Shown here: positions 25,382 through 37,787 of the stretch, one piece after another
Layout: the number at the start of each line of letters is the position of its first letter
Numbering within the stretch: the first letter of the stretch is position 1
DNA from: Toxotes chatareus
Taxonomy: Eukaryota; Chordata; Actinopteri; Toxotidae
Reading direction: 5' to 3'
Assembly (NCBI GenBank): GCA_016801885.1
Contig: CM028895.1
Span: forward strand, 5,294,001-5,358,000
Length of the DNA: 64,000 nt
Program-made: the position numbers and the translations under genes
Notes under the pieces: generated by a model
Seen by the model: the letters and a program-made list of their open reading frames with translations, nothing else
Database searches by the model: none
What the model was told of the DNA's origin: nothing

Positions 25382-25448
<67 letters not shown>

Positions 25449-28400
25449 GGCACACACACCCTGCCTGCCAGCATAGTTAGTAAAAATAGATTTATGCGCC
25501 CAACAAGCACTGATGATGGATAAGCCAGAGGTAACCTCTATCTTAACCTCACACATACACACACACACATTCATGTACACACCCACATAAACATACATGC
25601 ACTTTCAATTTTGCATTCATGGGAGCTAAGTCCTCATACCCAGTGAGCCACACAAATACACACATACACACACACACACACACACATACACACACATAAA
25701 CACACACACACACAATGGACGCCAACACATGCATGGACACAGAAATACACACAAATAGATATGCATACCACTATGAATACATGTGCAAACCGAGAGATAA
25801 AATAATAGATTTATTTATTTAACAGTGATTCAGATGAAAGAGGGCAGTATCAGTTCAGGGACTTCAAGTGTGTCAGTGTGTCTGTGTGTGTGTGTGTGTG
25901 TGTGAGTCAGTGAGATTGTTTTTAGCCGTAAGAAAATCTAATCAGCATAGTTGCCAACAAACTCAAATCTCATTAATATGCACTCATGGAAACTTCACTC
26001 ACTTAGTGAAAAGGTGCTTGTGTGTGTGTGTGTGTGTGTGTATTTGCATGGTCAGCTAAAAGCCAAGGTAACTGCTATACAATGGATCAACAGCCACACT
26101 GCGTATGTGTGTTTGTGAATCTCTAAACTTACATTTCTTTGTGTGTGTGTGTGTGTGCGCGTACATTTTGTGTGTTTCGGATAAAAGACAATCCAATTAG
26201 CCCAGTTGCCAACACATGCAAATCTCATTAATATGCACTTATGAAAACGTGATTCACTTAGGAAAAGCGGGCAGCACTTGTGTGTACATTAGTGTGAGTT
26301 GAACCCACCTCTCCTGATTGTCTGCGTCTCCTCTTGGAGCTGAAGAGGTTTGTGTTCCGGGCCTGAGGTGGAAAGATTTTCAGGGAAATGTGAGCAAAAT
26401 TTGACATTTTATTTTGAGGGTCCTTAGTTTCCCAATAATTTCCAAGAAAAGGACTCATAGGTAACTGGTTTTCTTGGGAAGTTTCCTATGAAAGATCTGT
26501 CTGGGTAAAACTGAGTTTGGGTTACTGAGGTTTTATGGGAGCCAAACTGACACTGTTGAATGGATAATAGTCTAATGGAGTATATAATTAATAACTGCCA
26601 TAGCAAAGGGTTTTTTCCTTTACAATTTGTGCCAACAGGAAATTAGTCAGTTTTAATTCATTTCTATGTTTGGCAGCTCTGCACGACGAAAGTGTAGTGC
26701 TGGTTTAGTCAGCATTACTTTTTTGAGCAAACTTGATAATTTCCAGGGAGTTTCTTGGAAAGAACTATGGAATTTTGTACTAATAACATACTAATACCAT
26801 TAGATTTTAAGAGACTACATATTCAAAACCTGCTTAGAATTAGTACAGTGTGTAGTCCTGAAGTGAGTCAAAGCTTAAACGAACAAAAATAGATGAAACC
26901 AAACCTGCTGGTTGATTGGTGAGGCTCCGCCTACTGCCAGCAGTATGGTCCCAGTGTCTGCCAGAGTGCTGAACGACAGGCTGATCTCTGTGCCGATCGC
27001 CAGAGACAGTCCACCCAGCTCCATGTATCCTGGCTTAGAGAAACTCACTGTGTACAGGTTCTGTGAGACAGAGATTGAATAGTTGCAGTTTACATGTATT
27101 TTAGTATAAATCAATGAATAGATGATTTGTTTAATTATCATTTGTTTTCGACTCATTTAAATGGAAAAGCAAAAAAAAAAAGCAGCCTGAAAAGTAAAAG
27201 TAGTGGAAAATATAACTGAGTTTTGATGATCAAAATGATGTGACCAAACAAATTCCCTCTGAGATTTTACTAAAGGTCAAGGTTTTACTCATAAAAGAGA
27301 CAACTTTTAGAGGAATGCTGTTTTACAAAGATTATCAAATGTGCCATTATCCATTTCTCATTACTTTGACCATGGTTGCCAAGTGGAAATAATCACACTC
27401 ACTCACCCTCCCACCCACAAACTCCCATGTAAAGGAACAGAAAAGACAGATAAGTGGAACAGAGAGACCTTCACTACGCACACTCTCACCCTGTACCTTT
27501 ATAATCCTTCTTACAGGCTTCATACACTCTGTGAGCATTGCTGCGTATTTGCATGGTGAAATCATGGTGAATACCTTGTATGACTTTGAAAATTCTATTG
27601 TAGAAGCAATGTAAGTGTATACACTACCGGATCAAAAGCTTTACAAAACCCCCATTTTTCCAGTTTTTAATCGAAATTTAAGTCTAGTGAAAAACCTTAA
27701 ATGGTACAAAGATAAGCGGAAAACTGGCCAAGGTGGGAAAAAAAAAAGCTTTAGGTTACCAAAAAGAAAAGTCATGTAATTTTCATAAGGATTCGGAAAC
27801 TGATTAACTTACAGCTTTCCTGCAGCAGTGGAGGAAATCTGAGCTTTGAACGTTAATGCAAACAATTCCTACAGGTATCTCAACTTTTGCTGATTGTTTC
27901 CAAACCCTCTGTCTGTACAAAGGCAGAGTTGGAACAAACTGTGCTACTACACCCTCAACAAAGGACACAAAGGACCGAGCTGGTTTGGGATCAACTGGAC
28001 AGAAAGTGAAAGCCAAACCACTTGTGGGAACTACTTGTGCATCAGTGTTGGGACAAACTTTCCAAACAATTTTTCAGTTCCTTTGCAGAAAGAATACCAC
28101 AGGTGTGTTCGGCTGCTGAATAAGTCAAAGGTTCAGATTAAATTTACAACAGAAGATTCCATAATTCCTTCCTTTTCCTAAGAATCTTAATTATTTCTTT
28201 TGTTCTATGCTTTAATTTCAGAGTATACTGAGACATTACACTGTGTAAATTAAAGAAACAACTGGATAAATGGACATGAGACTGAAGAACAAAAAAAATG
28301 TGTATCTGTCCAAATACTCGTATTCATATATAAATCAGTAGTTTGTGTGTGTAAGAGGAAAATGAAAAAGTCATAAGACGGTTTGAACTGGTAATTTCCT

Positions 28401-31400
28401 TTCTGATCTCTTTCTATTCTGCTCTGGAAAGCCACTTTTATTTTCCCAGAGAAAGCTATGCAAAAAAAACCAACAGATTAAATGGCAAATAAGAATGAAA
28501 AAGATGCACTCAGGTAAGAAAAGTAGAGGAGGCAGGGTCAAGAATAGGTGAGGAGGAGTATTGCTCAGTTTGTACACGCCAAGACCTTTTAAAAATTCAC
28601 ATTTACTGTATGTAATGTTAGCCATTATCCAGCCTCTATTCACTCACATTCTGACACTATACGTACATATATAAACAATTGAGAACCATTTAATGCATTT
28701 TATAGTGTACAGCACTGAATCTACAATACTGTATATAAATGCAAACAGATTGGCATAACTCTGTAATATAATCTGAGCGTTTTGAGAGTTAAAATATGCT
28801 GCATAGCTATAAATCTACCATTAAGTGGACATTCTTACCTCTACATTACATCCTTTAGTGACCCCAGTATAATCGGAACTGCTGAGGAGATTATATGGAG
28901 TTCTGGAGACTTCAATCTCCCGGAGACAGCCCGCGTACCGCTTCAGAGTGACCTCTGGCCTATGAAGAATTGAAATAATAAGAGTATTTATAGATGAAGA
29001 AACTGGAAAAACTCCATGGACTTTTCTGTCTCTTAGCTGTGTAGAATCATTTAAAAAAATGCTGAATTACTGCAGCAGTGAAGCTATTGCATCATGTATT
29101 CAGAAGCAAAGTAAAAGTCTGGACAACAACAAGAATAATCTGAATATGGCGTTTGTCCATACTAATATATATACAAATTTGGATTTATTATAATTACAGT
29201 TTTTAGCCGAATTCATCTTTATGTAACGTCAGGCTTTGTTCAGGTTGCAGTAGTGTCCAAGAAGAAAGGAACTGAAGAATCTGTCGTCAGATAACCTTGA
29301 ATATCACTGAACATTAATAGCAGTGTTATGCACCATGTTCTAATTGTTTTCAGTGAATTACTGCCATGTTTTTGTAGCTAAGCAAAAAAAAAACATTGCT
29401 TCCAGTGCTACAAAAACATGGAAGGAGACACTGAGATCCCAAAATACCGTTTGAATAGGATTATGGCAAAAATGCCTGTAAGGCAGAGTCATGACGTGAT
29501 GTGAGAATGCACCTAAAGGTTTCTGAGTAGGCAAACGTCAAATTCAGATAAATAAAAGGATAGAAAAGGTGCTTTCCAGCCGCCGTATGGAAGAGCAGGA
29601 GCCTTCAGGGGCCAGCCAAGATACAAACATACACATTCACTATGGGCTATACAGCGTCAGCATAGGGAGGCCTCATGCAGAGGGTATTTCACAGTAAATT
29701 TTACTACGTGTCTGATTATGACATTTATTTATTCATGTATTTACCTGGCTGTCATGCTGTTAAGACAAAACATGATATTAAAGCATTAGCACACTTCACA
29801 AACACAGTTTCAACTGATGTCTCATCTAAAATGGACAAGTTTTTCCTGCTCAGCCTGATGATACATAGATGTTTTAATCACAGACTACATGGTGTGAACA
29901 GAGTTATAACTGGTTGTGAAGAGGCTGATTGTTCATGGTCAACACAAAGGTCACAGAAGCTTAATTTTATAGCACTGAAGTGTCAAAAGAAGATTTACGT
30001 CAGGAAATAACTAGAATCATTAGGAAGACAGTCTTCATTATCCTCCAAAAATGAAAGATCCTGCCTTCCCTTTGAATGCAAATTATTTCACACATGCACA
30101 ACATTTTAAGGCCGTCTTTAAAATTAATCCATCTTTACGAGACTGTCTAAATGAGTTTATAAATGAATTATAACAATGTGTGTGTGTGTGTGTGTGTACC
30201 TGTAGTTTCCAATCGTCGGCAATCCTCCAAAATAGATTTTCTGGTTTTCCTTGAGGTTCAGACCAGTAGCTGAACCCTGAGATGTGGCCACAATCTTCTC
30301 CTCAGCGCTGCTGTCGATGTCAACTACAGTCACCACGGCTTTGTAAACAGTTAAAGAGACATTAATAACAATAGAGCAGGCATATTAAGATTGTATGTGT
30401 CTTCTCCTTCCTTCTAACAACATCACTGCTCTTTTCAGTCATAGGCCCAGGTATCTGACCATTAGTCTGCTGTCTTCAGTGCTGTATGTACCTTGTTTCT
30501 TGTTCCTCGACATGGTGAGGGATTTCCAGCTTCCGTCGTTGTGGCGGTTAGCTGAAATGGCCGAGCCAACCCCTGACCCAAGGTCAAAATTAACCTTCAC
30601 CTTGCCCTCTGACAGCTCCAGGGACATGAAGTCTTTCTATAGAGAGCAACAGCCAGGAAACGCGTGCTGTGAGGCACTGACGTTTGTACCAACTGTATTT
30701 TGAAGAAATTCAACAAAAAATCTGGACATATGAGTCCGAACTTTTCATGACAAGTGAAGAAGGGTTTCTCCTGGACGCTAACCCTGATGTTTCCGATGAA
30801 TAACCTTTAATACATACCATATCTTCAGTAGCAAGATACATGAGCAGAGCATCGGAGGAGAATGTGCGGAACTTAAAGGTGACAGTGGAAACGTTGGGGT
30901 TCCACCTTGTGGGCCGCCCCACTGCGGCGTAGCCCTCGCCATCCAGCTGGACTATTCCCTCACCATCTGAGCGCTGTGGGCTATAAAGACACACGTTATT
31001 ATTGGTTTGTTTTCCATCTAACTGTCGAGTTTGAAATGGCACAAAAAATAAAATGCAAAGTACCAAAGACAGTGAGGTGGCCCCTTGAATATTAAAAACA
31101 AAAACAAGATCCACAAGAAAATTGACTGAGAGAGGAATTGTTTTCATCTCATAGGTTATATTTTATAATACAACACTAAGTCGGGTAAACTTATATAAAA
31201 ATGAGTGATTTTGTAATATCACGTATAAACAGGTGCTGCATAGTAATGACAATAAACAAGGAGGAAAGCCAGAATGAAATATAACAACTGATGAAAAATA
31301 TTAAAACTGTGAATAAGTGTTTGTGTACCTGACCACACATCCTTTACAGTCTCCTTGTCTCTCTCTGTAGTTCCACAGTCCAATGGGTTTACCATCCAAG

Positions 31401-34400
31401 AACGTCTCCCCCATGCAGCCTATGAATGTTGTTGCTCTTACTGCGTCTGCTTTCTAAAAGACGAGGGAAGAGGGAAAAAATAACACTGACAAAGAGACAG
31501 GTTCTTAATGTTGTTACACACAGACAGAGAGACAGACAGATACCTTGACAGTGCCGAGTATTCCTCCTACAAACAGGTAGGCGTTCTGGTCGACGTCCAA
31601 GATGGTGAAGGCTGTGGGCGAGTTGGCACTGGCCGGGGTCGGCATCATACCAGCCATAGAGCCTTCCAGAGGATATACTGATATGGTACCATTCAACCCA
31701 TTGCTGGAGACAGAGAGCAGGAGAAAAAGTAAGTGGGCTTGATGCTATTTTGTTTGGCATTCTGTGTTTCCTGGAAGACATTTACACTGACTGAAGACGT
31801 TAGAGGCACTTGGAATTAGTTTTTACGAACTCTTGGTGCTAAAGATGAAGGATAGAAACACAATGTGGAACCAGTTTGTAGCAGTGAAACCTCTGAGCTG
31901 TACAATGGGATTAACCTCCCACCTCGGAGTTTGTTTTCAAAGCAGGAACAGCGTTTCTGTATCATGTAGTGGAACATTTTTAAGACTGATAGTCTGTGTG
32001 ATCCCAGTGGAAAACACCATGGGGAAATCTCTCTGATGGAAATGCACGGTGCAGGTGGGATGTCTGCTTGGTGTGAATGGGTCTTGTGTTGGATGGTCTG
32101 TATACAGCACCACTTCAGCTTTCAGAGAGAAAAACTAGATCTGCTGGATTACACTGTATGTATGTAATGATGTGCCATGGACTGACAAGGCTGCAAACTC
32201 CTGATTTCCCATGTGAAGCAACATGTTTTCTTCAGCAATATGAACGAAACGGTGTCCCTGCGGTTGCTGGGCTGGTTTATTTTTGCTGTTACAATTGGTT
32301 GTTGTTGATTAGGTTTTGTTATAGTTGTCAGTTTATGATATATTTGATATTGGCTGGATATTGGTCCCTGAGCACAACTATGTAAAGTATGCAACAACTC
32401 CTAAGACATTACATTCTGGACTCCATCATATTTATAAGTACATCTGAATGAATCTGTGCCAGAGAAAAAAAACATACACATGCTGTGTATGTATGTGTGA
32501 GTGCACATTTCTTACCGAGACGCCTCTATTCTGTGCCAATTCCCATCATGGATGGTGTGATGGGGATATTCAACCCTACCCACACCTGAACCCACGTCCC
32601 ATAGGAAATTCACCTTCCCCTTACGCATCTCTAAGGCCAAGAAATCAACCTGAGACACACAGAGGACATATACTGAATATATTGTCTATAAACTGTATCT
32701 GAAATATGAAATTGTGCACTTTATTGTCTGTGAAAGCTCATCATGTCAATAGACTAGAACATAAGCTGAATTAAACTGGAGGGAGACAGGATATGAAGAG
32801 AGGGGGAGAGAGAGAAATATAGATGCAATGAGAAAGCCAGTCTGTTTATATTATTTATGTTTGGTTTTACTATCCAGAAGCCAGATTACTTTTAGTTAGA
32901 CATGTAATTGAGGGAATTAAATTTCCCTCACAGGGCTGCACGGCAGCACAGTAACCACAAACTGGAGCTGGAGGAAAGTAACTCTGTCAGCGGTGGATCT
33001 GACCACCACCCACAGCCAAAATCATTTAACTGTCTCTGGGCCTTTTAGTCTGACATTAATATGCATTGTTAATGATGGCGTTATATTCAGATAGCAGACT
33101 CAGATATGCATAATCTCACTGATGGCCAGGTGTCAAGATACACCTCTGGAAATCAGGTGTAAATACGTTGGATCTCAAACTGAGCAAAGAACTAACTGGT
33201 CAAGTCAAATAATCTACTATCAGGATTCTGCAGTAGTGCCCACAGCATTTAAACTACATTTTGCTGGAAACTGTATAATGGAGGAGTTATGCAACACCAA
33301 TGGTGGTGATGCAAAATGATGGTGATTAATAAGTTTCCAAAATCTCAATTTATTTCTCCCTACGGAGAACCTTATAGAGTATTTATCATGTGGGGAATAG
33401 TGAAAGAGCGAACAGCGAAGCGATTTCGCACCCAGCTCTGATCTATTCTGAGGGTACAAAGGCTGAAGTTTTCTCCATCTGTCTCTGTAAGTGGATTTTC
33501 ACAGGATCTTGCTGTATTTTGATTAATGATCTTATTACTTATGTATGAGCCAAAAAAAATTAATAAGAGAATTTTGAGCATATGCTCTCATCTGGATGCT
33601 GTCTCTGAAGTACACACTCACACAGCATTATTATTCATATAGTATTATGTGCAATTAGAGATTATTAGGGAGTCACATTTGAAGACACAAATGACACACT
33701 TACACACACACAGGTATACACACTTATCTCTCTAGTCTCTCCAGGGTAATGGCAATTATTCATTAGTACAGATCACAGGGCAGCATCGTTATTATTCAAC
33801 TAGCATTACACACTATTAGTGAAATGTTAGAGGTGCACACACGCACACACACATTACTATTCATACCGAATTCTTCGCATTTAGAGAGTATTAGTGGGAG
33901 ACACCAAAACGCACGTGCGTTCAAGACTTCCCAGTCAGATGAAGCAAAGCAGTGATTTCTCAGGGGAAATCAGGCTAAAACAGATAGCAACATAAACTTG
34001 CTGTTAATTGCTACACACATATCCATACGCTCGTATCCACACATATGTGCACTTTGGGATTATCAGTGGTACCTTAAAACAGCAGTGTGCTGTGTTTATA
34101 GGGGCATTGGTGAGTATGTGTCAAGAAGTATTAATTATTCTCATATTAGACAAATCATTCTGGGAGTATGTGTGTAGGCTGCGTGTGTGTGTGTGTGTGT
34201 CTGAGAGAACGCAAGTGTGTGCTTCCCTCTGTTAAAGTATACTTGTTTGTGTGTGTGTGTATGTGCGTGCCTGTACACTGGCATTCTCAAGTATGATAAA
34301 TGCTACACAATATACAGCACTTTAACATTATATTAAATATGATTAATACTTTAATATGAAACATTAAAAAAAAATTTAAACTGTCAAACTGGATTTGTCA

Positions 34401-37400
34401 GCAATGATATCAGATATTCTGAATATATACTGTAAAAACAAGGCTGGACTGTTTTTTTCAGCAACAATAAAGATGTATTAGTTATCCAAAAAGATTTAAT
34501 GAGTCTTAATATACAGTAATGCATTATTGTCATGGAAATGCATGTTGCTGAAAGTGTAGATGAGAAAAAATACTTAAGAATGATAGATATTGGTCTCTAC
34601 ATACATGATCATTCATTAGAAAGGAAACGGTTTTTGTCTTCTTGTGTCATTGGTTTTCCTCATTTATGAGAAGCAGCTACCAATAGTCCACTGTCTTGTA
34701 AGAATGTTTTTGATATTACTAATTTCTAATTTAGGCCGTATACTCAGCAAGTAAGCACACTTACATATTTGGCTGATCCCAGGTAGAAGAGCAGGTTTTC
34801 AGGTGTTGTGGTTTTAACATGAAGGACGATGGTGTTGTACCTCCCTTTCCTGATATCAGGGCGGTAACTACGGAGACAGTCGCCACCTGATGACACTGAC
34901 ACTTTGATCTGGAAGGAGGAAGACAAAGAACACAAATGAAGAAAGTTTCCACACAAAGAATATATCAGTGTTTATGAGCAGTAACATTTAAAATCAAAGT
35001 AAAAGGCTATAAAACAGTTGTTGAAGACATGATTGTGTCGTCGTTCACTTAAACTCTCGTTAAATATGATCAGAGTGACAGCTGTACATGTTAGCGTATC
35101 CACAGCTTACTGAGTTAGCCTGTTTCCTTGCTTGGTTGATCAGCTCCTTGATCTGTGAGATGTTTCGCTTCAAATTGTCCTGTAGCTTTTTGATTGGCTG
35201 CAGCTTCTCCAACAGCCTATCAGCTTCATCCTCTAAATCCTTCACTTTAGCTCCTGCAGCATGGACTGAGAGTAGAGAGAGATAAAAGTACAGCAGTGAC
35301 ACAGAAAAATACAATGGTTGCTTCCATTAACACTATACGGTATATTACAGCTGAGAGAGCGTGGAGAGCTAGCGTGTGAAGAGTGTGGAAAGGATGACAA
35401 ATAATGGCAGCTGAAGAGACTGTGAAGGAGAAGAAATACAGAGGAAGAGCAACAAAGATGGAGAAGCCAGTGAGAGTGGAACCATTAGTGCAGCTCGGCA
35501 TTCAAATAAAACCTTTTCTACTCTATTTACTATTAAATATTGTAAAGGCTTGAAACTGAGAGAGACGGAAGAAAAAAGAGAGAAGAAAAGAAGAAAAGAA
35601 AAGAAAGAAGCCCCATGCTTTGCAGTGTGCAGAGCTCTCATGCTCTAGCAGGCCAGAGCAGAACAGAGGTATTATTAAAAGCAATTGCTGTTCACTAGAT
35701 ATATATTAAAGATGGCCATGAAATTAATAGGTGGTGCTCCAATACTGTTGTTGAAATCAGATCACACTGACATAGATGATATTAATTACGCCAAAAAACA
35801 AATATTAACCTAATTATGTGCAATTGTATCTGTGGTGAGTGATTTCAAGGGTTCCTGCTTAATATGGTGCACAGTGAAGCCTTTCACTGTAAATAAATGT
35901 GTATTTGTAGAAGATAACATTACACTCAACATTACTTGGTAATTACAACCTTGTATTGGTACACCACTTACAGTAAATAATACTTTTATGGAGGTAAGTG
36001 AAATATACATACTGATGGCTGTGGGGGTTGAAAAAAGGAGAGAGAGAAAAAATATCAGGTGTGGGTTAGAGCAATCATACTTTATCAATTTATGTGATTC
36101 TGAGAAAATAACTTCATATTTTCAATGAATTGAGAAATTAAGGTAAAGCCTTATTTTCAGACTGAGGACTAGACTGACAACAGATTGCCTTAAAAAATAC
36201 TTGATTTGTTATTTTATTCTCTCATTTTCATTGTCACCCATATTAAAATGTGCGTTTTGTGAAAAAAAAAAACGGTTCTTAGTTTAAAGCACTTTACTGT
36301 TTTTCTCGGGATCCTGGATCATCTGATTGGCTGCATTCACAGTGTCCTCTAGCTCACTGTAGTTCCTCTGTAGGCCACGGATGTGCAGGTTCAGATCTCC
36401 AAGGCGCTCGAGGACATCTATGGCTGTGGCATTAGCATCAGCTGCTACAGCCTTTGTGGCAGCTAGCTTCACTGCTGTATCTGTCAAAGTAAAAAAAAAA
36501 AAAAAAAACAACAAAAAACAGAAACATGAAGCTTTGCATATTCCATACATTAATCAGTGGCATTGCATTATTAAGCATGTGTTATAAAAGTGAGATATTG
36601 TTCAGTCAACATGATGGATATGGTGTTTTAATAAATATTTATGGTGGAATTTATCAGTATGACACCACTGTGCTACCGTGTGAGAGGCCTTTAACCTGAG
36701 CTGATTCTAGAGTTAGATTTTTATATTCAGACAGGTATGAAAACACCTTACACTTTCACTGCTTCTGCTTTGTTTGGTAGTTGACTGTGGGGCATAAACA
36801 GAAGACAGATCCTAGAAATTCTGAACTGACATTGCATCACATACACAAGTTGTGGATGCAAGTCCACATGACATACGACTTTACTTGACTTACTTTAACT
36901 TTGTCCATCTACTCAGTTGTTAGAGAATGTCAGAGAGCATCTGCCTCAGGAGCGACTCTTCCCTCATATCACAGTGTTTGTCCTGCAGATGTCTGACCAT
37001 AAACACCAAATCTGTTCTGATACAATGGGCGACTTAGCTGATTTCATTAGTAGATTTTAAGGGGTTATACTGAAAGTGTAAACCCATCACATCGGTGTAT
37101 AATCATTGCTGAACACCCCCCCCCTTAACCACACCTCCGACTGTGTTATCAGGCTGAGTAAATCCTGTGAAAATCAAATGGGTAATCTTTTGGTCTCTAG
37201 CAATCCGACCCACCGTGACATGTTACGATTACTGTGTTATTTTGAGAGACTCACAGAGATTTGAACTGAAATTTGACATGCTGCGTTAACCTCTGGGTCT
37301 CATCCATTTACGCTTTTTAGTAGCTACATTTAACTTTTGTCTGAATGTTGATCCAGACGCAACCACGTGCATCCTTTTGGTTCAACCACCTTCCCACCAC

Positions 37401-37527
37401 TGCGGTGCATTTCTGTGTGTCTGTGTGTATCTTAGAGTATTGACATGTGTCAAGTTGAGTTTACCGGAGCAGCTGACCTCTAACTGCACACTGATATTGA
37501 TCCACTCTCTCTTTATCTCTCTGCCAT

Positions 37528-37580
<53 letters not shown>

Positions 37581-37748
37581 ATCACACGCACTCACTCATA
37601 CACACTGTGTATTCGTGCAGTCATACATACCGTTGGGGATAGCGTTGAGCGTTGCCATGGTTCCATTGACAGCCTTGAGCAGGTCTTTGGTTTTGTCTCT
37701 TGCTGCATTAACTCTGCCCTTCAGCTCGGCCACACTATCTGCATTCTC

Positions 37749-37787
<39 letters not shown>

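Larger units (their letters stand above)
35266..37630 (-). other. Introns around exon 20
   Basis: Two introns (35266-36297 and 36481-37630) with an AG-rich patch at 35550-35610 and a C9 run at about 37117-37125. No gene, RNA or element was recognised. Confidence 0.5.
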
